This document shows, piece by piece, positions 21,534 through 32,500 of a DNA stretch of 64,000 bases. A model generated the notes under the pieces. That model made no database searches and had not been told where the DNA came from. It was given only the letters and a program-made list of their open reading frames with translations. The stretch is taken from positions 1-64,000 of the forward strand of contig CM074140.1 in NCBI GenBank assembly GCA_037178625.1, given 5' to 3'. The position numbers and the translations under genes are program-made. The stretch comes from Skeletonema tropicum (Eukaryota > Bacillariophyta > Thalassiosirophyceae > Thalassiosirales > Thalassiosiraceae). The first letter of the stretch is position 1. Every line of letters begins with the position of its first letter.

Positions 21534-24500
21534 TCCCCTACGATTCGACAGTTTTCTTTTTTTTTTTTCTTTTCTCTGATAATATCCATTGTGTCGCCTT
21601 TCCAAAATAAAAGTGGTCGCAATAGTGGCCATACGACTTGATATCCCCAGTGCTTGCTCAATACATCGGATGGATTGTGCTCCCCATTGATATGCGCAAA
21701 ATCTCCAAGTACCATCCTCATTCTGTACTTGCTCCTCAATGAGTCCCAGCATATCGTTGTAATCAACAATCTCATCAAACTTTGCATCCCCAACACGGCA
21801 TTTGAATTTGATCAGCTCAGGGTTGTTTTCTCGTTGCCCCTCGAAATCCTCAAGAATACCGACTATTTCAGCTCTGAAACGTTGCCCATCGTCGCGAGTT
21901 TTCAAAAGGACAGTCCTCCCCACAAGTTCATCAGATTTCAGCTGGTTCAAGTTGGATGGCTTAGCTGATGGTTGGTTCTGATTGGGTTTCCCAGCGGTTG
22001 CTCCCTCATCTTCATCACTCTTCTTGCGATTGCGACTGCGGCTACGGCTGCGTGAAGTAGTATTGGAAGAAGTAGAGGTTGCTTCCTTGTCGGTGGACTG
22101 GACTCGCCTTCTTGGACTACAACGAAGTGGTGTTCCATCACGATTTGTGGCAGTTGTTGGAACTTCTGGACGAACTGTTGCTGGCTCAGTTGCATCCTCG
22201 GGAGAAGGCACAAACTCCTCAATAGTTGGGAAGGCATCATGCCATTGCTGATGAGTATCTCGCTGATCTGGATTGTCATGAGGTGGGATAGGTGATTTCT
22301 TGATATCATTCTCGTTCTCCGCTCGAATGCTCGACCGATAAAGGATGGAATGGGTCTCGGGGTTGTATACCATGAACGTCATACTGTGACCAACGGTCTC
22401 AGAGTATCCCAAGAAATGGCAAAGGATCTCGTTAGATTCCGAAGGAAAACCAGTTCCCATGTCTCTGTAGTTCTTGATATACACCACCTGCCAGAAACGA
22501 AAGCAAAGAAGCATGCTAATGTCAGGCGTTTGCCCAGTCAAGGCTTCATGAGGAGTCCTCCAATCCAAGTTTTCCCTCGCCGTGCGATTGTGGATGAACA
22601 TAGCATGCTTGATGATGAAAAAGATGGATTCTGGAGGAGCGCCGGAGGTATTCAGGACCCAATTGCAATACTTCTTAAGTTCTTGGACGTACTGCTCTGC
22701 AATATTTTGATTTTGATGATGCGGTTCGGACTGCCAGTCTTTAATCTGGAAGGCACGAAGAAGTTCCCTGACCCTTGCACTAATTTCAGCCTTAGCCCTG
22801 TCAGAGATGAGCAGATCCATTGCTCCACGGTACCGAATTTCATCCTCAAGGCTCCCAGCAAATTGACCATCCGTAAGCATCCCATGAGCAGACATGTAGT
22901 AGCTACGTCGACCTATATAGAATTGACAGCAGCGATACCCTCCCCATGCTTCAATATCAAAGAAGACCGTGTCTGTACCGACAGCCTCGTGGCGGCGAAA
23001 GATGTTGCAAGCAGGAAAATGAGCCTTGCGCATGTCATAAAGACGACTAGCTTGCGGGATGGAATTATACCACTGGGTAGTAGACCGCATTGTGTGCACA
23101 ACAACCTCACGGGGTGCATTGAGGAAGAATGGACGAAGAGCATCATAATCACGAGCGTGCGCACGAGTCTCATGTACACCAACCACCTGCCCAGTAAGAA
23201 GCTCCCCATATTTCTCGACATCACGTAGGAGTCCAGGAATCATAGATGGAAATCCAAAATGTTCGTTGACGTTGACTGAGGGAATAATATCTTCCTCGAC
23301 GGAGATGAGATCAGAGGCAGATGGAGCTTCATAGAAGAAGGGGAATGGAGGTTCTGGATCGGAGTGATGGGAGGATGCGGTGACATTCGCATCGCGGTGA
23401 AGAAACTCGCCAACAGCATTGAAGTTCTCAGCGTTGGGAAGAGGCTCGTTAGGTTGACACTCATACCAAGTAGGATCGTCAGAGATGACAGAGTCGTGAA
23501 CTGTAGGTCTCCAAGCCGTGTCAGCAGTCATGACAACTTGTGGCAAATGCTCGAGTTCATCGTTGGTGAATGGACGGATGTTGAGATAGGCAAGGCCATC
23601 TTGAATATCCAAAGGAATGCGGTAACCGTCCTCAGTCTCAATGCACTGTCCACCACCAAAAGCAATAGATCTATCATCGACTGTATTCCCATAAGCTTCA
23701 AGCTGGGTGCTCGAGTGAATACTGCGTCCTCTCCCCAATAGAGCGTACCGATGAAAGACCGCAATAACAGGACCTCGCTGAGTCAAAACAACACCACCGC
23801 AAGTGCCAATCGGCGTCTTAGCCAAGGTATGGTTGTCGAGGCCGGAAAGATCAACGTGGAGATTGGGAATCACGTTGATAACGCGAAGACTATCACCTTG
23901 GACACCTCCATTAGCGCCTCTGTCCGCAAGATCACCCTTCCTAGTGCGATGCTTACTCCTTGACACACGGTAAGTGGCATTGTCATCACCTGCATCTGGC
24001 TCACGGAAGTCATCATCAGTGGACGTGTCATCAGAGAGGGCCTCAGAACTATCTTCATCATGAGAAACCTCAGTGGAATGAACATGGTAGCGAATAGCCT
24101 CCCCATCTGCAGACATCTCGGAAACACCGTCGCCATCAGTAGGGCTAGTCTCGTGAGTGTTTTGCCAATTATCAAGAACTTTGGAGCCAGTACATGCAAT
24201 ATTGTAGGGAACGGGAGACGAATCCTGGACTGACGGTACAAGTAGACTGACAACTTCACCATTGGCAGACATGACATCATGATAATTGATATCAACCTTA
24301 GAAGTAGTATTGGACTGCGAGGCAGTATCGACGTTGGTAGCATCTCCCAATGACGATGATGGCATCTTAGCATCGCTACCAACAGTATCACCAGACTGCT
24401 TACTGGCTCTAGCATCATTCCCCACATCATCAGCGTACCCATTGGCAAATGAAACACTAGGCTTGGTATTTCTGGAAGGTTGCGACAAGAATCGCGGCAT

Positions 24501-26978
24501 AGAAAATGGAGGCTCTTCACTAGTTTGATTGACCTCACGATTGGCTGCATCCAATTTATTGATGAAGTAGGTACCCTGCGGATCCATCTCGTCCTCATTG
24601 ATGGTAGTAACCGTGTTCACATTGTACATAGTCTCATACAACTCATGAAGATTCGCCTGTACTACGGGATCATTCTCAGGGATGGATGCCAGGTCATCAT
24701 AGCCTGCACTAGATGAAAAGTCAGGGGCTGTGGCAACGGTGGCGTTGACTTCAGTGTGTTCGGTGATATTTGCAGTTGCTCCCCGCGCTACCGGAGTGTT
24801 TGGTACACGAGGAGGAGCTGGAGGACCTTGACCAGACCGAAAAGCATTACCACCGTTACGACGACGAGCTGGGGCATTGACGCGGGGCGCACCAGAGGAA
24901 CGAGCAGTCATGATAAGCTCCTTTGATTCATCAGAAAATTCATCCCACAAAGCTTTCTCCTCAGGAGTGAGATGGCGATGAGCATTGCCCGGCAAGAAAC
25001 CCTTCTTATTTCGAAGCCGAGTTATCATAACATCGTACCAGTCGTCATCATTAAGCAAGTCATCATCCACACCAGTTGTATCAATGATATTGACAGCATA
25101 CCCCTGATCACGGTAACAGGAACGGAGAACATTGAGTTGCCTGACTTCCATAGCAATCCGCGAACGACAGGAGACCATAGCTTGTTTGTTGTTATTGTCA
25201 ACGACCGTTGCATGCTGCTTGTACGTGCCAATGAGTCGCTCAGGGTCATGTTTCTCAATCTCCCCGTCTTCGTTGTTCCTAAATCTCACCATATTATCAA
25301 TAGCAAATACTTGCTCGAAATCTTTAAGGCCACCAAAAACTCGACGGAACAACACGTACTTTTCCTCGCCACTGAGAGGTTTTCCCGTTCGGATGATGTA
25401 TTTGACGAGATTAGCTTCCCACGCAGAGATGGCGGCGGATAGACGGATGCGATTAGAGGGTGTACCGGAGGCAATGGGAGTGCTGATGAGAGTGTAGGCT
25501 TCATCCTTCGCGTACTCAGCGCTGATAGAACCTGAACCAGTGTAGTGACGTGCCATTTTGGACCACACTCGTTGTCCACTGTAAGTATCGCATTCGCTGT
25601 AGAGGAATTCCTTTCCCTTGAGGCTTTTGATGGATTTGGTGAGAACGTTGTAGAAGGTTTTGTTGTCAAGGTTGAACGCTTTCTTATGCTTCGCAATGGG
25701 TGTGAAGTCGGGAATGAGGAGTTGATGCATGTTGAAAGTGGAGAGAAGAGACCCAACTTGTATTGCATAGTCGACCCAAGGCGTCTGATCGTTGTGCTCA
25801 GGGAACAAGGAGGCCTCAAACTTCAATCTAACTCTAGGGTCGGACTTCTTGTAGACTCCAGCATAGCGACCGTTACCTCCCCCAGACCCGCCGGATCCAC
25901 TAGCACTGATTTGGGACGGAATACTGCTTCCACTGTTGCTGCCGCGGCTGCTGCTGCTGCTTCCACCACTGCTGCCACCACCACCACCACCACCACCGCC
26001 ATCATAGGGCTTCTTCTCCTTCTTCTTCTTGTGTGATGAAGACGAAGAGGAGGGGCTGTGATGAGACTGCCCATGCAAACCAGAGGAGCGTCGTGAGTGG
26101 TGTGAATGCAAACCGCTGGTAGATCCAAAATTCAGCGGACCAAATGGAATGCCGGTGAAGCCAGAAGAAAGATTACCCATAGTGGTTGGGTGATTATCCA
26201 CTGAATTGCTGCCCAAACTAAGGTTATCCCCACCATCAATCGTACCAAGGAATCTGGAGTTGTCTTTGAGCGAATGCCGAGAACCAGATGCCTTCGAAAT
26301 TGTTCCTTCACGATCAGGATCTGTCATCACACTGCTACCGCCATAGGCCCTATCTCGCAATATGTCTGCTTCAGCCTCCGCGGAAAGAACCTCTGCGTGT
26401 GCCTTGCGCTCTTCGAGTTCAAGTAGCCTGAACTTGACAGCGTGTTCGCGTGCAAGGCTGTTCGAAAATGATTGGAATGGGGGGTTGGCATCGCAATAGT
26501 TGCAGAATTCAATGTAACCATGACTTTGAATATCCACCAATCCAGAATTGAGTGGTCCATGCTCGATTTGCAATTCATTGACATACGATAAGCTATGGAT
26601 CATCCGTTTCTTCCAGAAGTAGCTGATGGCACTGGCATCACCACCATAATTCCCATCATCATCATCTTGATATGAGTCGTTCCGATTCTTAACAGAATTA
26701 ATTTCGTCCAGATTCTCAATGGAAGCGACGTAATCGTACCAACTCTTGATACCTTCGCTTAAGAAGACGCTGAGAATGTAAGTGTGGCGTTGAAACCACT
26801 CATTCTTGAGGTGAATAAATCTCTTCCGTAGGATCTCCTTGTTCGGTGAATAAGACAACATCGTTGTATCTAATTCGACGACAGGTAGGACGGGGGATGA
26901 TGATGATGAGACTGCAACTAGGTTTTGAACTGTCAACAAGAGCAGCAATAACACTACGTTAGTGATTAGAGCCCTCAT
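21450..26978 (-). CDS. Copia gag-protease-integrase polyprotein, RT/RNase H lost
   Basis: ATG at 26978, 1,842 codons. The start is a hydrophobic leader (RALITNVVLLLLLLTVQNL), then Ser/Gly-rich low complexity. A Copia-type gag follows at roughly residues 380-640 (KFEASLFPEHND, GQRVWSKMARHY). The aspartic protease motif DRGANGG is encoded at ~23905-23925. The integrase core follows: FFD, then SDRAK, then NIAEQ with 34 residues between the second Asp and the Glu, and the CoDi-type LTGQTPDISMLLCFRFWQ. After LKTRDDGQRFRAEIVGILED and a short acidic stretch the frame jumps at ~21690 into sequence that in another frame reads HINGEHNPSDVLSKHWGY, the end of RNase H. Reverse transcriptase and most of RNase H are deleted, with a frameshift. 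It could move only with help from another element. Confidence 0.88.
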   Translation of the reverse strand: MRALITNVVLLLLLLTVQNLVAVSSSSSPVLPVVELDTTMLSYSPNKEILRKRFIHLKNEWFQRHTYILSVFLSEGIKSWYDYVASIENLDEINSVKNRNDSYQDDDDGNYGGDASAISYFWKKRMIHSLSYVNELQIEHGPLNSGLVDIQSHGYIEFCNYCDANPPFQSFSNSLAREHAVKFRLLELEERKAHAEVLSAEAEADILRDRAYGGSSVMTDPDREGTISKASGSRHSLKDNSRFLGTIDGGDNLSLGSNSVDNHPTTMGNLSSGFTGIPFGPLNFGSTSGLHSHHSRRSSGLHGQSHHSPSSSSSSHKKKKEKKPYDGGGGGGGGGSSGGSSSSSRGSNSGSSIPSQISASGSGGSGGGNGRYAGVYKKSDPRVRLKFEASLFPEHNDQTPWVDYAIQVGSLLSTFNMHQLLIPDFTPIAKHKKAFNLDNKTFYNVLTKSIKSLKGKEFLYSECDTYSGQRVWSKMARHYTGSGSISAEYAKDEAYTLISTPIASGTPSNRIRLSAAISAWEANLVKYIIRTGKPLSGEEKYVLFRRVFGGLKDFEQVFAIDNMVRFRNNEDGEIEKHDPERLIGTYKQHATVVDNNNKQAMVSCRSRIAMEVRQLNVLRSCYRDQGYAVNIIDTTGVDDDLLNDDDWYDVMITRLRNKKGFLPGNAHRHLTPEEKALWDEFSDESKELIMTARSSGAPRVNAPARRRNGGNAFRSGQGPPAPPRVPNTPVARGATANITEHTEVNATVATAPDFSSSAGYDDLASIPENDPVVQANLHELYETMYNVNTVTTINEDEMDPQGTYFINKLDAANREVNQTSEEPPFSMPRFLSQPSRNTKPSVSFANGYADDVGNDARASKQSGDTVGSDAKMPSSSLGDATNVDTASQSNTTSKVDINYHDVMSANGEVVSLLVPSVQDSSPVPYNIACTGSKVLDNWQNTHETSPTDGDGVSEMSADGEAIRYHVHSTEVSHDEDSSEALSDDTSTDDDFREPDAGDDNATYRVSRSKHRTRKGDLADRGANGGVQGDSLRVINVIPNLHVDLSGLDNHTLAKTPIGTCGGVVLTQRGPVIAVFHRYALLGRGRSIHSSTQLEAYGNTVDDRSIAFGGGQCIETEDGYRIPLDIQDGLAYLNIRPFTNDELEHLPQVVMTADTAWRPTVHDSVISDDPTWYECQPNEPLPNAENFNAVGEFLHRDANVTASSHHSDPEPPFPFFYEAPSASDLISVEEDIIPSVNVNEHFGFPSMIPGLLRDVEKYGELLTGQVVGVHETRAHARDYDALRPFFLNAPREVVVHTMRSTTQWYNSIPQASRLYDMRKAHFPACNIFRRHEAVGTDTVFFDIEAWGGYRCCQFYIGRRSYYMSAHGMLTDGQFAGSLEDEIRYRGAMDLLISDRAKAEISARVRELLRAFQIKDWQSEPHHQNQNIAEQYVQELKKYCNWVLNTSGAPPESIFFIIKHAMFIHNRTARENLDWRTPHEALTGQTPDISMLLCFRFWQVVYIKNYRDMGTGFPSESNEILCHFLGYSETVGHSMTFMVYNPETHSILYRSSIRAENENDIKKSPIPPHDNPDQRDTHQQWHDAFPTIEEFVPSPEDATEPATVRPEVPTTATNRDGTPLRCSPRRRVQSTDKEATSTSSNTTSRSRSRSRNRKKSDEDEGATAGKPNQNQPSAKPSNLNQLKSDELVGRTVLLKTRDDGQRFRAEIVGILEDFEGQRENNPELIKFKCRVGDAKFDEIVDYNDMLGLIEEQVQNEDGTWRFCAYQWGAQSIRCIEQALGISSRMATIATTFILERRHNGYYQRKEKKKRKLSNRRGVTQEMIFRVFTDSYSYGMLGVTYGLCR
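21530..21720 (-). pseudogene. RNase H C-terminal remnant, out of frame
   Basis: In the frame ending at 21530 the sequence reads FAHINGEHNPSDVLSKHWGY followed by a Trp-Pro-Leu-Leu-rich stretch and a GDTMDI end, typical of the last residues of Copia RNase H. It is displaced from the main ORF frame, so the polyprotein reads it as nonsense. Confidence 0.7.
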
Positions 26979-27275
26979 AGTTGATAAGTTACAGTTGAGG
27001 ATCGTTCCTCTAGGGTGGATTCACGTCCGCGACAGGTCTGTGGCCGGTTTAATGGCTCACTCGTGAAGCTCTATCTACTCATATAGTTGACTAGATGGGT
27101 AGATCTTTTTCCAAACTCCCGGTCGTCCGGGTTGGCGACGACAATAACAGACGAGTAGAAAGGAACAGCGTTGCTCACTTTGCTTACTCGATGAAGTACC
27201 GGTGCTCAGTAAATCAGCCAAATTGGTTGAAAGACAGAACAAACGAGACTGTTAATCTCTTAATCACTGTAGATG

Positions 27276-27503
27276 ATACAGGACAAGAGAGTTGCGTAGT
27301 AATAGCAGGTTGTGTTCTTCTACGGAGAAGACAGCACGTTGTCGACAAACGACGTCTTTATGTTTATTTTTCTTTCCTTTATTGTGAGAAGAACGATGGA
27401 ATCGCTCCTAACGCAATCTCTATCTACATAGACCGTATGTTACCCCTAACATACCATAACTGTAAGAATCCGTAAATACACGAAATATCATTTCCTGTGT
27501 CAC
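27276..27503 (-). repeat. 5' LTR of the Copia element
   Basis: Direct repeat of 21306-21533. By primer-site logic the true LTR edge may extend to ~27258. The ~20 bases 27255-27275 recur at 17347-17366, next to the truncated C-half ORF. Confidence 0.8.
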
Positions 27504-27874
27504 AGCAGAACTTATTTTCCCGCCATATCTTTACACAAGATACTAAATCGTCCAATGACCATGGCGCTCACAATCAATAATAAGAATAATGAAATAGTAA
27601 TAACTACGTTGGAATACATCCGCTGCCTCAAGGCACATGTACTACATCAATACTTCGATAGTCGAGTAGGACGCACAACAGCAGAGCTTCAGTGCTTCGT
27701 GTCCGGCTTAAGATAGAATCAGACGTCTCAACACTGCCTTCGTTTCCTGGTACTCTACGATCCTCCTTACAAGTCCACCGATCTTGCTCCGATCCGTGTT
27801 CCCGCCTGAATGTTCGCTTAGATTATCCCGACTCTGTTTGACGGTCTTATGACAGATAATTCTCAACTTGAGAG
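27502..27874 (-). repeat. LTR-like segment 'LTR2', copy 1
   Basis: About 373 bases, repeated at 58775-59149 in the same orientation and at 53384-53752 inverted. A partial copy (55527-55596) precedes the ~1,000-aa ORF. It begins CAGCAGAACTTATTTTCCCG and ends AACTTGAGAG. Direct copies on both sides of the intact ORF, with a primer-site-like sequence inside, support an LTR identity. Confidence 0.6.
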
Positions 27875-28367
27875 CACGCATTGCTTGAATATATCCCATA
27901 TTGACCGAACGCTCGCTATTGTTGGTATCCTCAGAAACATTACCTGATTCAGCTGTGTTCATCGCACGGGCATTTCTGCAGGAAATTCCAGTTCCTGGAA
28001 TACGATGTTCTTCAGTATTGGAAGGTGGTGGTCCTGGAAGAAGACTTGTGAGAATATCCTCACGATCATTAATCGGAATCTTAAGCCACATACGCTTCAC
28101 CTCACGAGATAGCTTGTCCCAATTTCTCTTAGGCATTTGACCATGCCTGCGAGCTTCTCCAACATTGATATAACGATAAGCCTCATCTATTGCATCGACG
28201 GCATCATATTCCTGTGACTCAAGCGTAGTAGAGTTTACGTTGATATCGGTGCTGTATACATCCATATCCCACAAAAGACCCTCATCAGCAATGATACCTC
28301 TGTTGATCATACTGGCATTGACCTTCCTCCTCGAGTTGATCACAGACGTTTTGAATTCTGCATCCAA
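27708..28367 (-). pseudogene. Copia gag-like fragment fused to LTR2
   Basis: The frame from ~28367 reads NWDKLSREVKRMWLKIPINDREDIL, resembling the W-x-x-L-x-x-x-x-K gag segment of diatom Copia elements, then SERSVNMGYIQAM, which recurs as ERSVNMTYTAQHV in the fragment at 53878. After residue ~150 the frame enters LTR2 (27874), so the C-terminus is not gag. The right side is cut by DNA transposon copy 2 at 28389. No ATG is certain at the start. Confidence 0.5.
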
Positions 28368-29530
28368 TTGCTGAGCTTGGCGATAATACCCCTGAAGTGG
28401 GATTATTCTGATTTTGCAGTTTATGCTGATTTGTCAGGGTTTGTAGTGACAAATCAGAATGAACTCGTTTGTAAAAAGAATTGAATTTTGATGTCTGAAG
28501 TTAATTCTGAAATCAGAACTAACCTTAATTGAGGTGAATTTATTTTGATGGTTAAAGGTTAATTCTGATTGACAATTTTTAATTCTGATCAACCGGTATT
28601 GGTTCAGTCTAGAATTGTGTCACACCAGATTTAAATGTCTTACCTCTCAGAACGTCCGCTGAAATAGGTTCTGAGCTCAAATTTTCCAGGTGCTCATCAT
28701 GCAAACACTCCCATTAGGCGATCCCCACTTATGTCATTTTTACACATTCTCATTTTTTACACATTCTCATCCTTCACTCGCACATAAGTACTTGGGCACC
28801 GCACCAGCCAAAGTCTACACCTCTTGATTGCAATAGATTGCAATGTCATGAAGCTCATGCACTACGATGATGTACTGATCATGCTGATGCTACATGAGTT
28901 TTGGCAAGCACACAACCACCCCCATTAATACAAATACTACACCACACTGTAGTCATACCATCAGACAGGCAATAAATTTGAGGGGCCGCAACAGAATTGG
29001 TGGGTAATTATTATGGTATTAATAATTATTATTATGGTATTAATAAAAATAAAAAGCGAGAGAGGAAATAATAGTGGGGCGGCAGCAGAGGAACTATTAT
29101 TATTGATTTTACCAATTATGTAATAGTATTTTTCACCTCATCTCACCATTTTTTTTCTGCTGTCCTTTTCATCAGACGGGCTACTGCCGTGATTATTAAT
29201 ACTTTGATAATACAAGAGAAGCATCATAATAGCTAGCATCGACGTTGGGGGGGATTAAATTTTGCTGACATAGTGAGTTGGGAGTCCTCGACAACTAACG
29301 TGATTGTGTCTGATTAGAAACCGAATGTTTTCACAAAGAGGCCGAGGTCAGAATTGAGGGACTTTGCCGCACTGATCATTATTTCATCCCCCCCCTCTGA
29401 CGTGCGCGATAACACAACCTGGGAGTCCTGGCGGTGTACCCCCCCCTCCTCACTGTGTTGTGCCGTTCATGTTGGAAGACTGAACTGCTAGCAATTGTGA
29501 CTGTCTCTCTGTAAAATCTAGAATTATATC

Positions 29531-32500
29531 ATGAGTTCAACCAAGGAAGGATCAGCAGCAGCATCCCTACAAGAGGCCATAAAGGAAGCATTGAGGCCAT
29601 ACTTGGCTCCACTTACACAGGAGGAGAGGAGCAAAGTGAAATCGTACGAACTGGACGAATCGTTGTATCCATTCAAAAAGATTGACAAGGATAAGAAACT
29701 TCAAACTGTTTATCAAATCGAGAAATTTGCTGTACCATGCAAACAGTCTGGCACACCGCCATTTTTAAAGTCAAGCTATGGATGCTCCTTCAGTGATTAT
29801 TATCGAGTTGTGTCAGAGGTGTTTCTTTCAGACCCCTCCCTTCATTTTCTATACAAGCATATATTGCACCAGATTGATGAAAAGCTGCGAGAAGGTATTT
29901 GGTTTTGTAATAATGTCTGTACAGCTCACCTGACAGACCGTGGCAACACACAATTCAGTGAAAATGGTTTGGGATTTGCTGCAGCTAATGAAAATGACAA
30001 CACCTACAATGCTTTTTTTGGGAAGGGCACAACCTCACTTCTAGAATTGAAGCGGATCTTATTCCCATTTCATTTTGGTGGAGATCACTTTGTTGGTGCA
30101 ATTGTATACCCTTCTGACAACAGAATAGCTACTTTTGACCATTATGGACCTGATAGGATATCTAACAAGAGGGTATTCAAACTTTTGAGCAGCATGCTAA
30201 ACCATGCTCTAAGGCGGGAGGGGCGGTTGGAAAACCACCCAGGATGGATTCATGAGTCACTTACTGTGCCAGAACAGATGGACTCAATCAGTTGTGGAAT
30301 ATTTCAAGTTATCAATGGTATCATTCTCACCCTTTCTGATGATCTTGCCACTGCAAAACATTTATTGGTTGACCAACATCAAATTATCAAATATATCCGC
30401 CCCAAATTGGCTGCCAACATCCTGAATCTATTTCGCTTGACAATGACACCTGATGATTTGAAAAGGCACTTCAACCAGATAAACAAATCACGAGGGGGCA
30501 AACTGTCTAAGAATCCATCAGCAAAGCAGGGCCAACAGAAAGCAAACCCAAAGCAACAGACATCCCTTAAGAAACAACCAGCAGCAAACAACAAGACAGC
30601 AAACAACCAGCCACCAACAAAAATGAGGGGGAAGGGGATGTCATCCTTACTACAAGATGCTCTGGCTTCAGATCTCTTCCAATTCCCCACCATTGCTGAA
30701 AATGACTTCCTATCCAAGCTATTGAAAACTGAGAAAGCGTTAGTATTCCCTACTCTACATAGAGGAACTCCTAATGAAGTCATTGCCAAATGTTTTAATC
30801 ATCATGATAGGCGGAATAAATCAAAAGTTCAACAGCAAGTACAAAAATTCCAAACTCAGTTTGGGGAGTATCTTCTGCACTTCAACAGACTCTGTATTCA
30901 GGTGCTATGCTTGCAGGATATGGCTAACAGTGGATTTTGGTCGGAACTGTCATTTGCAGGAGGTGAGGCCTTTCTTCCTGTCTTTGCACAGTACATTTGT
31001 GACACTTTAACCCACATGAAGAGGGCTTGCTTGATTCTTGACAATGGTCGTCCCATTGTAGAAAATGATAAGAGGAAGATTTGTCACTGTATAGAGTGGA
31101 TACTAGATGAAAATCGCTGTAGAGAGGAATTTAGGCACAGCTACAGTCACATTTCCATCCCAGTGTTGATTAAAGAGCCACCAGATGGCAAATGGTGGCT
31201 CACTATGTATGGGTGGTCAACTCAAATGTATGATACAATTTGCACCATTCGAGGTATACTTGAAACTATGGAGAAGAACTTGCCCTCAAACATGATGGCT
31301 CAAACAGACAGCAATTGTTTGGTTGTCAAATTCAAATTGGCTGGAGTAACAAAAACTCTGTCACGTCCTATAGATGGTTTTGGTCGAAATGATGATGAGT
31401 ACACTTCATCCAATTGCAGTCTGCCATTGGTGTTACAACACCAGTCTTATAGATTTCATCAGTTCAAGATTTTGCTTGATTCATGCAGGACAACTAAAAC
31501 AGCAGTTCCTGACATCCTGTTTCAGGAACTGCAGACTCTATTCAAAGTGGTGGAACATCATGACCAGAAGAAGAAGAGTAGAACAATTAATCTTACTGAA
31601 AGTGATGATGAGGATGGTGTGGTGGATTACAATAAGGATTACTCATTTCTGGCAGATGATTTGGACGAAGGAAACAGTGAGGAGGTAGCAGAGAAGAAGA
31701 AAGATGACTTGAAGAATCCCCCATCAGGAATGGGGGAAAAGGAAGCTGCTTGCAACAGTGACTCTACCTCCAAGAAGAAGAAGAAGAAGGAGGAGTCCAA
31801 TGTGGGGAATGCGGGGAAAGATGATGCATTGGTGGAGCAGTTTTGGCTTGATGAAATCTGTGAGACAAATGGGAAGGAAATTGATAAAAAGGCAGGCCCA
31901 AAGATGACGGCCACTCCCACTCTGTTGGGAGGGGAGAAGGTGGAAAAGCGCCTGAGTGATGGCAATGGCAGCAATGAAGATAAGGCATCACCAAGCAATG
32001 GCAGCAATGAAGATAAGGCATCACCAATGAAAGGGGGTATTAACCATGAGAATGTGATGGCTCCACCTATGGCTCTGTCAGGAGGGGAGAAGGCAGAAAA
32101 GCGCCAGAGTGATGGCAATGGCAGCAATGAAGGAGATGAGGCATCACCAGGATGGGAGGATGCCAAGAAGAAGAAGGAGGAGGAGGAGGAATCTAAGGCA
32201 GTTCTGAAAGAAGGCAATAATGACTCTTTATCCATGAAAAAGGAGAATGAGTCATCTTCAAAGGAGAAGGGGGAGTCTAAGGACCTGAAAGTAGGGAAGG
32301 CAATGGAAAGCAAGGCCAGCCCGAAAATGACCAGTGGCTCAAAAAAGCGGCAGAATGAAGGTGAGTCATCACCAATGAAAAAGCGCAACCTTGTGATGGC
32401 TTGGGGGGCATTGGGTTCTGGTCATATCAAGTGCCAATTTTTGGAGAAGAAGAAAGGAATAAATGCTAAAGGAAAGCATGGTTCAACAAGCAACAGAGGA

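Larger units (their letters stand above)
21306..27503 (-). mobile_element. Copia (CoDi-like) LTR retrotransposon with deleted reverse transcriptase
   Basis: Two direct repeats of ~228 bases, 21306-21533 and 27276-27503, bound one long minus-strand coding frame. The repeats share the short inverted ends ACAGGA and TCCTGT. The 5' LTR is on the right. Next to its inner edge (27243-27259) lies CGAGACTGTTAATCTC, matching a tRNA-Asn anticodon arm and thus a likely internal-tRNA primer site. The left LTR has a divergent outer edge. No clear target-site duplication is visible: the right edge abuts a second LTR-like segment at 27502. Near-identity of the LTRs suggests a recent insertion. Confidence 0.85.

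Noticed and set aside
22350..23228. Plus-strand 292-codon ORF
   Set aside because: It lies antisense to the Copia integrase region and shows no motif.
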